Source of the DNA: Phototrophicus methaneseepsis
Lineage (GTDB): Bacteria > Chloroflexota > Anaerolineae > Aggregatilineales > Phototrophicaceae
DNA length: 64,000 nucleotides
Direction: 5' to 3'
Assembly (NCBI RefSeq): GCF_015500095.1
Contig: NZ_CP062983.1
Span: 5,332,001 to 5,396,000, forward strand
Shown here: in pieces, positions 41,813 to 49,864 of the stretch
Position numbering within the stretch: position 1 is the stretch's first letter
Layout of the letters: each line of letters starts with the position of its first letter
Notes under the pieces: generated by a model
What the model was told of the DNA's origin: nothing
The model's database searches: none
Seen by the model: only the letters and a program-made list of their open reading frames with translations
Made by a program: the position numbers and the translations under genes

Positions 41813-43489
41813 CTAACGGCGCAGCCGCGCCTGCACAATCCGCATGATGCGGTTCAGTTCTTCAATGCGCAGCAGCCATGCCAGCAACAAGAACGTCCCC
41901 CCTGTTATAGCGCCGCTCGTTAGCAGCAGCAGCACTTTCTGCAATACATTCCCTGCGCCGATCCAATCAAAGAAGAGCGGCAGCGTCAGCCAACCGACCA
42001 CACCCATAATCCCCGTCGCAATCAAAGTGCGCAGCAATGTCGAGAAGAGGCGCGAGGCCCTGCCAAACCCATGAAGGCGTCGGCGCAGTAAAATCGCGCT
42101 GATAGTCGCATGAGTCACATGTTTGATGGCATCCGCAGCCATGACAGCATACAAGCCCAAAGGCGGGATCAAGAGCAACAGCGCGGCGATATAAACGCTG
42201 TGACTTGCAACACCGATCAAAGCCGGGGTCAGCGTATCGCGCCGCGCATAAAAAGCATAAACCAGCAGCAAATCCGTGGCGGCAAATGGCAGCCCCAATA
42301 AATAGATGCGGGTGGCAGGCACCACAACAGCTGTATCCACCGCCGTAAAGGCCCCACGCTCAAAGAGCAGCATCACAATAGGCTGTGCCAGGACGAACAT
42401 CCCCACCATTGCGGGGAAGATGAGCACCCACGTCAGACGCAGGCCCAGGCCCAACGTATCGCGGAATGCATTCTCGTTGGTGGTACTGCTCTGTTCGCTG
42501 AGTGTCGGCAAGATCGCCAGACTGATCGCTGTCGCAACAAGCCCCTGCGGGAATTGAATCAACGTTGTTGCCAGATTCATATATTGGAGCGCACCTTCGC
42601 CACCCGCCAGCGTGGCGCGGTTATACGTGAAGAAGCGTACAACGACTGTATCCAGCAAGAGCGAACCCATGACCGGGATGTAGAGCAAAATAATGCGGCG
42701 CAGGGCCGGGTTACGCCAATCCAACGTCAGGCGGATGTGGCTGCGACGTAAGCCCACCAGTTGCAAGGCGAGTTGTGCCAACGCCCCTAACGTCCAGCCG
42801 ATAGCAGCAGCAGCGATGCCAGATGCAGGCCGAGCGATGGCGATAACGTTAAATGGATCGCTCGTCGGATTGAGCAGGATTTGCAGCGGCGGCGCAAGCA
42901 GCAGCGTAAACATCACAATGGACCCATTGAAGACGAGTGACGCCAGCGCAGGCCACAAGAAGGACTTGAGCGCCAGCAAGGTCCCACTCAAGACAGCAAA
43001 AACACCCAAAAATAACAGGCCCGGTATCGTGATGCGCAGTAAATCGACCGCGAGCGCCTGCGTGGTTGGGTTGGCCTCCCCGGCGGTGAGCGTCACCAGT
43101 TGGGGCGCAAAGAGCTGCATGACCAAAACCAGCCCGAACAACATCGTCAGCAGGAAGCTGATTAATACCGAGACCAGCCGCCATAAAGCAGCACGCCCTT
43201 CCTTGGTGGCGACTTCCGTCAGCACAGGCACAATGGCCCCGTTGACCTGCCCACCAATGAGCAAATCATAGAATGTGCGTGGGATCAGAATCGCGATCTG
43301 AAAAGCATCTGCCGCCGCTGTCGCCCCGAACAAAAACGTGATGACCTGTTCCCGCACGAGGCCAAGTACTCGGCTGGCGATATTGCCCAACGAGAGAATC
43401 GCCGTCGCCCCGGCAACATGGGCTTCTGTATCGTTTGTACGGGGTGCACCCGGTTCGTTGATGAAATCTGAAGTCGTTTCTGCGGTCAT
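41813..43489 (-). CDS. murJ: Lipid II flippase MurJ (MviN)
   Basis: This 558-residue integral membrane protein has 14 likely TM helices. It matches MurJ: SLGNIASRVLGLVREQVITF, FGATAAADAFQIAILIPRTF, GGQVNGAIVPVLTEVATKEG, and later LPTLSEQSSTTNENAFRDTL. MurJ flips lipid II outward for peptidoglycan synthesis. An extra polar N-terminus of about 25 residues is present. It overlaps the upstream rfaE2-like gene by 4 bases (ATGA), so the two are translationally coupled. The context of rfaE2 and a CysQ-like gene suggests an envelope-synthesis operon running leftwards. Confidence 0.95.
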   Translation of the reverse strand: MTAETTSDFINEPGAPRTNDTEAHVAGATAILSLGNIASRVLGLVREQVITFLFGATAAADAFQIAILIPRTFYDLLIGGQVNGAIVPVLTEVATKEGRAALWRLVSVLISFLLTMLFGLVLVMQLFAPQLVTLTAGEANPTTQALAVDLLRITIPGLLFLGVFAVLSGTLLALKSFLWPALASLVFNGSIVMFTLLLAPPLQILLNPTSDPFNVIAIARPASGIAAAAIGWTLGALAQLALQLVGLRRSHIRLTLDWRNPALRRIILLYIPVMGSLLLDTVVVRFFTYNRATLAGGEGALQYMNLATTLIQFPQGLVATAISLAILPTLSEQSSTTNENAFRDTLGLGLRLTWVLIFPAMVGMFVLAQPIVMLLFERGAFTAVDTAVVVPATRIYLLGLPFAATDLLLVYAFYARRDTLTPALIGVASHSVYIAALLLLIPPLGLYAVMAADAIKHVTHATISAILLRRRLHGFGRASRLFSTLLRTLIATGIMGVVGWLTLPLFFDWIGAGNVLQKVLLLLTSGAITGGTFLLLAWLLRIEELNRIMRIVQARLRR

Positions 43490-43962
43490 TCTGGCAGGGC
43501 CTTGATGCGCGCGATCAGGCGCGTTGTGCTGTGATCCGGTAGATAGTCAATGAGATGGACCTGCCCCCCATAAGCCTCAACGGTCGGACGCTCCGGCAGC
43601 ACCTTATGGGCATAATCACCGCCTTTCACGTAAATATCCGGCTTTAGGGCAGTAATAATGTGATTTGCTGTATCTTGCTCGAAGATAATAGCCGCTGTAA
43701 CGGGCACTAACGCCGCTAAAAGGCGAGCACGCTCCGCTGCGGGCACAATCGGGCGACCAGTGCCCTTAAGCTGTTCCGTGGCATCATTACCATTGATGCC
43801 CACGAACAGAGCATCGCCTAAAGCGCGCGCCTTCTCCAGATAATCCAGGTGACCGACATGCAGCAAATCAAAGTGCCCATTGGTGAAAACCAGCGTTTGA
43901 CCTGCTTCTTGCAGTGCCACACGAGCAGCAATAGCCTGATCGAGTGAGAGAACTTGCCCCAT
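43486..43962 (-). CDS. rfaE2: D-glycero-beta-D-manno-heptose 1-phosphate adenylyltransferase-like (RfaE2)
   Basis: This 158-residue nucleotidyltransferase has the HxGH-type site in TNGHFDLLHVGHLDYLEKA. It also has VGINGNDATEQLKGTGRP, AAERARLLAALVPVTAAIIF, and ALKPDIYVKGGDYAH, which is the RfaE2/HldE C-terminal signature. The ending DHSTTRLIARI matches too. The enzyme would make ADP-heptose-type precursors. A close alternative is a glycerol-phosphate cytidylyltransferase, but KGGDY and STTxLI favour RfaE2. No heptose kinase or isomerase is nearby. The stop overlaps the murJ start by 4 bases. Confidence 0.88.
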   Translation of the reverse strand: MGQVLSLDQAIAARVALQEAGQTLVFTNGHFDLLHVGHLDYLEKARALGDALFVGINGNDATEQLKGTGRPIVPAAERARLLAALVPVTAAIIFEQDTANHIITALKPDIYVKGGDYAHKVLPERPTVEAYGGQVHLIDYLPDHSTTRLIARIKALPE

Positions 43963-44075
43963 TATCCGGCTCCGGCGCTATGCCTCAATCTGCCATACAA
44001 AATCAATCAACCCCCTGAGCATGTGCTCGCCTACCGGGTGCACAAAACCGAGGCTTTGAGCGCGGTATTCGATGC

Positions 44076-45068
44076 TCATGAGGAAGCAGCCTCTTCTGCC
44101 AACAGGGCTTGTGTCGCTGCGATCAAATCATCATGGAAAGCACCGCCGCTGGTCACGATCATGCCATCATTGGGCATAATCGCCCCTTCGTTAAAGCGTA
44201 ATGGCGAGCCATCCAAGTCTGTTGCACGGCCCCCGGCAGCCTGTACCAACGCCACCCCTGCCGCGTGATCCCAGATGTTATGACGGCGGGTGCTGTTCAA
44301 CCGAGAGAGGCGCATCAGCACATCGGCATCGCCGCAAGCGATGAGCGCGTATTTTTCCATGCTATCCATATCGGTAATGGTCGCTTCACCCAGGCCTGCT
44401 TCTCTAAAGACGCGCAGCATCCGCTCTTTGCTGGTATGTTCACGCTCGAAGCTCTGGACGATCTGCAAGGTAGCGGGGTCTGTACGCTGAGACGGTGCAA
44501 TCTGTTCTGCTTCTCCCCCTGCCAAAGGTTCCCGGTATGCCTTGCCATCGCGCACATAGAAAAGTGCCCCGTCTTCGTCGTAACCACTGACGCCATCCCC
44601 ATAACCGGGTGCGGCCATCAATCCGCCGACTGGTTCGCCATCTTCCAGAATACCGACCGCAATCGCATAATGGCGCATGGCAATGAAGCCCTTGGTGCCA
44701 TCAATTGGATCAATGACCCATGTGCGCGATGCCTCCACCCCTTTGCCGAAGTCCAGCCAGCTCACGACATGATCCGTCGTGACGGGAACATCCAGAACGG
44801 TATTGAGCAGTTGCAAGACGGTAGCGTGCTGCTCATCATTGAGCATCGCCAAAAATTGGCTGCCAGCTTCTTCCGCGATGACGGCATCATCTGGGAAATA
44901 CTGCTGCAATGCACGGCAGATAATCGCCTGACTGCCATAGTCCGCAATGGTGACCGGCTCGCTATACTGCTGGTTGACCTTGGTCATGCTGGAAAAACTA
45001 CGGTGCTGCACTTCTCGGCAGAGTGCGGCGGCCTGACGAACGGCCTCAATTATGGGATCAATATTCAT
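44076..45068 (-). CDS. 3'(2'),5'-bisphosphate nucleotidase / inositol monophosphatase family (CysQ/HAL2-like)
   Basis: This is a 330-residue metal-dependent phosphatase. The signature is complete: an acid residue pair in VIAEEAGSQF, the metal site WVIDPIDGTKGFIAM, GGLMAAPGYG and a late WDHAAGVALVQAAGG. PVTIADYGSQA near the N-terminus is the HAL2/CysQ-type start. The substrate may be PAP (sulfur assimilation) or an inositol phosphate. The ATG at 45068 is chosen because residues before it look non-coding. It lies 113 bases upstream of rfaE2 in the same direction and may belong to the same operon. Confidence 0.92.
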   Translation of the reverse strand: MNIDPIIEAVRQAAALCREVQHRSFSSMTKVNQQYSEPVTIADYGSQAIICRALQQYFPDDAVIAEEAGSQFLAMLNDEQHATVLQLLNTVLDVPVTTDHVVSWLDFGKGVEASRTWVIDPIDGTKGFIAMRHYAIAVGILEDGEPVGGLMAAPGYGDGVSGYDEDGALFYVRDGKAYREPLAGGEAEQIAPSQRTDPATLQIVQSFEREHTSKERMLRVFREAGLGEATITDMDSMEKYALIACGDADVLMRLSRLNSTRRHNIWDHAAGVALVQAAGGRATDLDGSPLRFNEGAIMPNDGMIVTSGGAFHDDLIAATQALLAEEAASS

Positions 45069-45208
45069 GGTAGCGTCGCTGTCTCTATGCGCGGATAATC
45101 CGCTGCAAAGGGTAACGGCAGCGCGCTTAAATTGCAACAGGGGACGTGACGCAGCATTTGCACCAGGCGGGATACGTTAGATCCATATCCCGCCGCTATC
45201 GAGCGGAG

Positions 45209-45721
45209 TTAGCCCCCTATTGGCATAATGAAGCAGGTCGTGGTCGCGTGAGCATAGAGCTTACCACTTTCATCTTTAAGCGCGGCCTCTGCCGTCGCCA
45301 TGCGCCGCCCACTATGCAGCACATGCCCATCGGCATAGAGCATGCCCACATCTTTGGTAATGGGCCGCGTCATGTGGATGTTCAGTTGCACCGTCGTATA
45401 GACAGTTCCTTGTGACAACGTGGTATGGATCGCACTACCCACAGCGCTATCGAGCAAGGTTGCAGCATATCCCCCGTGTACCACCCCAATCGGGTTGTAA
45501 AGATACTCGGCAGGCTGCCCGCTAAAGATGACATGACCTTTTTCCACTAGTACCATCGTAAAATCGAGCGTATCAGCGATGGGCGGCTTAGGAATCTGCC
45601 CGGCCATCATGGCATGCATATAGTCGATGGGGTCCATTGTTGCGCCCTTTTGCAGCGGGAGGAATGGATCTTCCCAGGTGTAAGTGCGGGTACGGGTCGT
45701 CGTCAGGTTCTGATCGCTCAT
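45209..45721 (-). CDS. PaaI-type hotdog thioesterase
   Basis: This 170-residue hotdog-fold acyl-CoA thioesterase has the hydrolase motif LYNPIGVVHGGYAATLLDSA and VYTTVQLNIHMTRPI and then GHVLHSGRRMATAEAALKDE. A 50-residue N-terminal part (TYTWEDPFLPLQ and MDPIDYMHAMM) is typical of the longer PaaI group. Its ATG at 45721 has AGGAAA upstream on the minus strand. A perfect TetR-type palindrome lies 91-104 bases upstream of the start, so the flanking TetR regulator probably controls it. The acyl substrate is unknown. Confidence 0.92.
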   Translation of the reverse strand: MSDQNLTTTRTRTYTWEDPFLPLQKGATMDPIDYMHAMMAGQIPKPPIADTLDFTMVLVEKGHVIFSGQPAEYLYNPIGVVHGGYAATLLDSAVGSAIHTTLSQGTVYTTVQLNIHMTRPITKDVGMLYADGHVLHSGRRMATAEAALKDESGKLYAHATTTCFIMPIGG

Positions 45722-45811
45722 TTAAGTTTCCTTTTGTGTCGTTATGAATTTATGGCGTTATGCATATCTCGTTATCGCTGTTCATCGTTATGCCGTCATG
45801 CATCACATAAA

Positions 45812-45825
45812 AGACCGAACGGTCT
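45812..45825. promoter_or_regulatory. TetR-type operator, site 1
   Basis: AGACCG-AA-CGGTCT is a perfect 6-2-6 palindrome inside AAAAGACCGAACGGTCTGTT. It lies between the tetR gene and the thioesterase gene, in the thioesterase promoter region. A near-copy (site 2) lies upstream of tetR. Confidence 0.75.
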
Positions 45826-45848
45826 GTTTTGTGCGTAAAAAATAGCGC

Positions 45849-46445
45849 TTATGCCAAGCGCAAATCACGGTCCACAAATTCGCTTATAAAAACGCGGACC
45901 TGATCCATCTCAGCATCATCGCCGTTCAGGCGGCTAATGACGATCCCGCCTTGCAGCAGCATCAGGATTTTCGTCGTCGCCTGTTCAATATCCACATCCT
46001 GGCGCAGTTCCTGCCGTTCAATGCCGCGCACCAGAATCCGCCCGACCATCGCCCGCAGATCCGCCATTGCGACGATAGCTTTCTCCTTTAGCACAGGATT
46101 GGTGTCATCAGCTTCCATGATCGTATTCACGATGGCACATCCGCCAGGGATCATCGAATCGCTAATAATCTCTTTGAAAATATCAGCCAGCTCGATAAGA
46201 CGCTCCGCCGCATGGTGTACACGATGGAAAGTTGCCTGCATCAATTCGCGGCGGCGCTCCATGTTGTAATCGAAAGCAGCCAGCGCGAGTTCTTCTTTAT
46301 TGGCGAAGTGATTATAAATGCCGCCTTTTTCCAGCCCGGTCGCGCGCATGATATCCGACATCGACGTGCCGAAATAACCCTGTCTATTAAAGATCGGGGC
46401 GGCAAGCTCAATGATACGGAGTCGTGTATATTCGCCTTTACTCAT
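45849..46445 (-). CDS. TetR/AcrR family repressor
   Basis: This 198-residue regulator starts at the ATG at 46445. The HTH is at residues 5-50: RLRIIELAAPIFNRQGYFGT, SMSDIMRATGLEKGGIYNHF, ANKEELALAAFDY. The C-terminal ligand/dimer domain has PGGCAIVNTIMEADDTNP, like regulators of the group that senses small electrophiles or acyl compounds. Two matching palindromes, 45812-45825 and 46476-46489, flank the gene. The second is 31 bases above its own start. Self-repression plus control of the thioesterase gene downstream, and perhaps of the divergent Ddn-like gene, is the likely logic. Confidence 0.94.
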   Translation of the reverse strand: MSKGEYTRLRIIELAAPIFNRQGYFGTSMSDIMRATGLEKGGIYNHFANKEELALAAFDYNMERRRELMQATFHRVHHAAERLIELADIFKEIISDSMIPGGCAIVNTIMEADDTNPVLKEKAIVAMADLRAMVGRILVRGIERQELRQDVDIEQATTKILMLLQGGIVISRLNGDDAEMDQVRVFISEFVDRDLRLA

Positions 46446-46475
46446 AGTCTCTTCGCAACGGCCTCCCTCATAAAA

Positions 46476-46489
46476 AGACCGATCAGTCT
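46476..46489. promoter_or_regulatory. TetR-type operator, site 2
   Basis: AGACCG-AT-CAGTCT is the same palindrome as site 1 with one mismatch, again followed by GTTTT. It sits in the region between tetR (minus) and the Ddn-like gene (plus), close to the tetR start. Confidence 0.72.
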
Positions 46490-46645
46490 GTTTTAAGATA
46501 AAAATAACCAACTTCTATCCAAATGTCAACTACCGTAAAACGGGCGTGGGTATTTCGACTGTTAAATTCAGGCTGTTTAGCAGATTCAATGCGACGACTG
46601 CGCCCAATTGGCGTATTATAAGAATAGAAAAGGAGGGTTATCATT

Positions 46646-47275
46646 ATGGTTACAACTTCAGAGCCGCCGATCCTGGATGAATATGGATCTAACGGCACTG
46701 ACCGCTTACATGCACAACAAGGCCTGCCTGATCCTAACCAGGGATTGATGCGGTTCTTTTTCAAATTCCCGATTATTTTCTTCCGGCTTGGGTTGCGCAC
46801 AATTGTGGGTAACTGGTTCATCCTGATGACGCACACCGGGCGTAAATCCGGCCAGCCGCGCCACACAGCCCTGGAATATCGCCTGGGGATTAACGGCCAT
46901 CTTTATACCATCAGCGGTTACGGGGCCAAAAGCCAATGGTATAAGAATATTATGGCGAACCCGGTTGTTAATATTCAGTGGCTAGGTGGCGTTGAAGCTT
47001 ATGAAGCTTACCGCGTCACAGATGAAGAAGAGTTCCGTATGGGCATCCGCCTATACAAAAGTGAAATGAGCGAAACACTGGATATCTTCCTGAATCGGAT
47101 GGGTATCCCCGATGATATGGAGAGTATCATCGCCAACCGGGACCATATTTATATGATCGGGTTCAAACAAACTGATGCTACGCCACCCCCCACCGTGGAA
47201 GAAGACCTGAAGTGGGTCTGGTATGTGGCGGCGGGCGTCCTGGGCTTGCTCTTACTGCGTCGGCGTAAGGGCTAA
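46646..47275 (+). CDS. Deazaflavin (F420)-dependent nitroreductase-like protein (Ddn family) with C-terminal TM helix
   Basis: This 209-residue protein has the Ddn split barrel. Matching parts are ILMTHTGRKSGQPRHTALEY, NGHLYTISGYGAKSQWYKNI and NPVVNIQWLGGVEAYEAYRV, the pattern of the F420(H2)-dependent quinone/nitro-reductase group. An N-terminal segment of about 45 residues precedes it. Unusually, a TM helix ends the protein (WVWYVAAGVLGLLLL, then RRRKG), so it should be membrane-anchored. AGGAGG at 46631-46636 supports the start. It is divergent from tetR with an operator in between. F420 binding is family knowledge; the substrate is unknown. Confidence 0.9.
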   Translation: MVTTSEPPILDEYGSNGTDRLHAQQGLPDPNQGLMRFFFKFPIIFFRLGLRTIVGNWFILMTHTGRKSGQPRHTALEYRLGINGHLYTISGYGAKSQWYKNIMANPVVNIQWLGGVEAYEAYRVTDEEEFRMGIRLYKSEMSETLDIFLNRMGIPDDMESIIANRDHIYMIGFKQTDATPPPTVEEDLKWVWYVAAGVLGLLLLRRRKG

Positions 47276-47350
47276 ATACACGCGCCTAAGCAGGCAAAAG
47301 CCCGCATCTTATTTTCCTAAGTCACATTGATCTTTTAAAACATGGACTAC

Positions 47351-47372
47351 AGGGCATCGCATGCGATGCCCT
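47351..47372. terminator. Perfect 22-bp palindrome terminator
   Basis: Perfect 11-base arms (47351-47361 and 47362-47372) form AGGGCATC-GCATGC-GATGCCCT, effectively an 8-bp stem with a 6-base loop, followed by TTATTTTAT. It lies between convergent genes and works on both strands. The same GGGCATC/GATGCCC stem occurs at 52535-52560. Confidence 0.75.
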
Positions 47373-47420
47373 TATTTTATGCCGTCCCTAAAAAGCCCTT
47401 TACCAATAACTTATAGGACC

Positions 47421-48251
47421 CTACGCCATAATGGATACCATGCTGAGCAAGGGTTCAGCTAAGGCCGGGTCCCCTGTAATTGTGGCATGTTCAGCGGCTT
47501 TTTCGGGGGTCATCCCTTTGGTGAAAACACGCCATGCGACATCGGCAGGCATCATCACGCTAGCAACTGGCGATTCATCCAGTTCTGCATATTGTACCCA
47601 GGCGTCGCCTTCACGACGGATAAACCACATCCCATCCACATCCGGGATATGCAGCTTCACGACAGAGCCTTCTGGGGCGATGATATGTCGATAAGTATGG
47701 GGCATTGCCCGTACAAACGTATCCAGGAGCGGGAACATATACTCCGGGGACCGCAAGGCAACGATACCGGCCCCTTCGCAAATATGCTGGGTATGCATCC
47801 AGAACTCAGTATATTCACGAGCCATTTCTAACCAGACAGGGGCGGGATCAGGCCCGGCCCAACTGACAACACCGCCATCCTCAAACAAATCCAACGAGCG
47901 CCAGAAGGCCATTTCCTGCTCGCCTGTATCGCGCAGTAGATGTATGAGGAGTGACGGGCTGAGGCGGCGCATGGCCTTCACCCAGATATCATTGCGATAG
48001 TTAATCCATGCGATGAGTTCCTCATAATCACCAATCTCGACATCTTCCCCGTGACCGTCCCGGCGAGAAGAGAGCAAGCCGATATCATCGCCCAACAAGT
48101 GAACTGCCACATCATGGACGGACCAACCTTCGCAAGCGGTGGGCTGCTGCCACTGCAATGCATTCAATTGGCCCAGGATATCCAGCAGTTCAATACGTAA
48201 CTGAGTGAACGTGTCCAGCACGAAGATAGGTTGTATGGGTTCCTCTGGCAT
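47421..48251 (-). CDS. Maleylpyruvate isomerase/DinB-like family protein (TIGR03083-like)
   Basis: This 276-residue protein has the mycothiol/maleylpyruvate isomerase N-terminal-like helical bundle. The first helix LRIELLDILGQLNALQWQQP ends in the family motif ACEGWSVHDVAVHLLGDD, with the His and Trp-Ser-Val-x-Asp that bind metal. A later helix, WLEMAREYTEFWMHTQHICE, supplies a second His. The C-terminal domain (195-276) carries VVKLHIPDVDGMWFIRREGD and WRVFTKGMTPEKAAEHATIT, an SCP2-like part common in the family. Substrate unknown. ATG at 48251 taken. No mycothiol gene is nearby. Confidence 0.85.
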   Translation of the reverse strand: MPEEPIQPIFVLDTFTQLRIELLDILGQLNALQWQQPTACEGWSVHDVAVHLLGDDIGLLSSRRDGHGEDVEIGDYEELIAWINYRNDIWVKAMRRLSPSLLIHLLRDTGEQEMAFWRSLDLFEDGGVVSWAGPDPAPVWLEMAREYTEFWMHTQHICEGAGIVALRSPEYMFPLLDTFVRAMPHTYRHIIAPEGSVVKLHIPDVDGMWFIRREGDAWVQYAELDESPVASVMMPADVAWRVFTKGMTPEKAAEHATITGDPALAEPLLSMVSIMA

Positions 48252-48348
48252 GGCTATGCTCCCACATTGGCAAAAGATACCTGCAAGCATAGCGAATCCG
48301 ACAAAAAACAGCGACCCGGAATCACTGGATCACAGCCATACTATCCGT

Positions 48349-49551
48349 TTAAAATTGGGGTTCCTCTATCGGGAATGGATCCGGGAACAGCGCCCAGGCA
48401 GCCTCGCCCATGGCTAGCTCATCATCTGTGAGTAAAGCGGCATTAAGCTCAGCCAGGAGTTCTTCCTTTGCCATCTGGATACCGATGAACACAAGTTCCT
48501 GTCGACGATCTCCGTAAGGTTCTTGCCAGTATTCCGCCAGATATTCATCAATCTCAGGGCCACGAGGACGCATACGTTTGGGTGTCGCTGCGAACCACGT
48601 CCCGGCGGAAGCAATACGGGCAATGCTCCCCGCAAACGACCAGCTAATCCCCTCGTTGTGCCGGGTGGCAAGCCAGAAGAAGCCTTTAGAACGCAGCATA
48701 GAGGCCATATGCGCCCCTTCGAAGATGTCCATCAAGCGCTGCGGATGAAAAGGTCGGCGAGCTTTAAATACAAAGCTGCTAATGCCATATTCTTCTGTTT
48801 CTGGCGTATGCTCACCTTCCAGCTCTTTGAGCCATCCAGGGGAACGCTGGGCCGATTCCATATCAAAGAGGCCTGTATGGAGGATTTGCGATGCAGCAAC
48901 GCGCCCCTGGGTCGCACGAATCAGCTTGGCATCTGGGTTAAGCTTCTTCAAGATATTTTCAAGCTCGATAACTTTTTCAGGTGTTGCGAGGTCTGTTTTG
49001 TTCAGGATGATGATATTTGCGAATTCGACCTGATCAATGAGCAAGTCGGAGATTGTGCGTTCATCCTCTTCGCTGACAGCCATATCCATGTCTTCCAGGG
49101 TGTGACTACGCCGGAAATCTTCCAGCCAGCGGTTGGCATCGACAACCGTCACCATCGTATCCAGTCGTGCGATGTCCATCAGGCTGGTCGCACCATCCGG
49201 CGTGGGGAAGGAGAAGGTCATCGCGACAGGTAGCGGTTCTGCAATGCCTGTGGATTCAATCAACAGATAATCAAAGCGACCTTCGCTCGCTAGGCGCGTC
49301 ACTTCTTGCAATAAATCATCGCGCAGTGTGCAGCAGATACAGCCATTGGTCATTTCAACCAGTTTTTCTTCCGTCCGGCTGAGCTGTGCCTCCCCCTCAC
49401 GGACGAGTTGCGCATCAATATTGACTTCACTCATATCATTGACGATCACCGCGACGCGCAAGCCTTCTCGGTTGCTCAAAATATGATTGAGCAACGTCGT
49501 TTTGCCTGCACCCAAAAAGCCAGATAAAACCGTTACAGGGAGTTTCTCCAT
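48349..49551 (-). CDS. COG0523 family GTPase (CobW/ZigA type metal chaperone)
   Basis: This is a 400-residue G3E-family GTPase. P-loop [15 protein letters not shown], the metal-binding CxCC motif in [26 protein letters not shown] and the base-binding NKTDLA are all visible, followed by the CobW C-terminal domain with WFAATPKRM. These proteins pass Zn(II), Co(II) or Fe to target enzymes and some are induced by zinc starvation. A large inverted repeat covers its promoter (49566-49614). Nearby genes for a TIGR03943 protein and a YcgR-type permease are partners known from zinc-regulated clusters. Confidence 0.93.
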   Translation of the reverse strand: MEKLPVTVLSGFLGAGKTTLLNHILSNREGLRVAVIVNDMSEVNIDAQLVREGEAQLSRTEEKLVEMTNGCICCTLRDDLLQEVTRLASEGRFDYLLIESTGIAEPLPVAMTFSFPTPDGATSLMDIARLDTMVTVVDANRWLEDFRRSHTLEDMDMAVSEEDERTISDLLIDQVEFANIIILNKTDLATPEKVIELENILKKLNPDAKLIRATQGRVAASQILHTGLFDMESAQRSPGWLKELEGEHTPETEEYGISSFVFKARRPFHPQRLMDIFEGAHMASMLRSKGFFWLATRHNEGISWSFAGSIARIASAGTWFAATPKRMRPRGPEIDEYLAEYWQEPYGDRRQELVFIGIQMAKEELLAELNAALLTDDELAMGEAAWALFPDPFPIEEPQF

Positions 49552-49864
49552 CGTAGACAGGACCTTTATTGAGATTTCGTATCATTTAAAGTAAAAGATA
49601 CACTGTCTCAATAAGCAACACAAGGGCCTGTTCAAAAATGCTTCAGTTCAGCTACAGGGGCCATCCAACTTGTAGAATGACGGGGATCAGATAGATGAAA
49701 TTGGGTTTGCGTAAGGGTTTATTTCTTCAGGGGCAAAACAGGGCCCAGGCTCAATTGTGGCAAGGTAAGGTGTGGTGTTATACTTCCCATAGTACTTAAT
49801 CAACTGATTTTGCGATATATGCCTAAATTTGGGATGATTTGACTTTGGGATATATCGCCTAAAA
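49552..49864. other. Divergent region between GTPase and STAND-like gene
   Basis: This 313-bp divergent gap holds the inverted repeat at 49566-49614. It also has a second pair of inverted 9-mers, GCGATATAT (49812-49820) and ATATATCGC (49850-49858), just before the STAND-like gene start. Each 9-mer is followed closely by CCTAAA. The middle (49620-49805) shows nothing I can name. Confidence 0.45.
49566..49614. promoter_or_regulatory. Long interrupted inverted repeat upstream of the COG0523 GTPase gene
   Basis: Outer arms TTATTGAGA (49566-49574) and TCTCAATAA (49606-49614) and inner arms GTATC (49579-49583) and GATAC (49597-49601) are perfectly complementary, with 4-base non-pairing spacers between outer and inner arms and 13 bases at the centre. 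It lies 15-63 bases upstream of the start on the minus strand. Likely a binding site for a metal-responsive regulator; it matches no Zur box I know exactly. Confidence 0.6.

Noticed and set aside
44265-45098. A 277-codon open frame on the plus strand
   Set aside because: It lies fully antisense to the CysQ-like phosphatase gene, which has a complete family signature. The frame has no ribosome site and unlikely amino acid content.
48523-49233. A 236-codon plus-strand frame
   Set aside because: It is antisense to the COG0523 GTPase, which has intact motifs.
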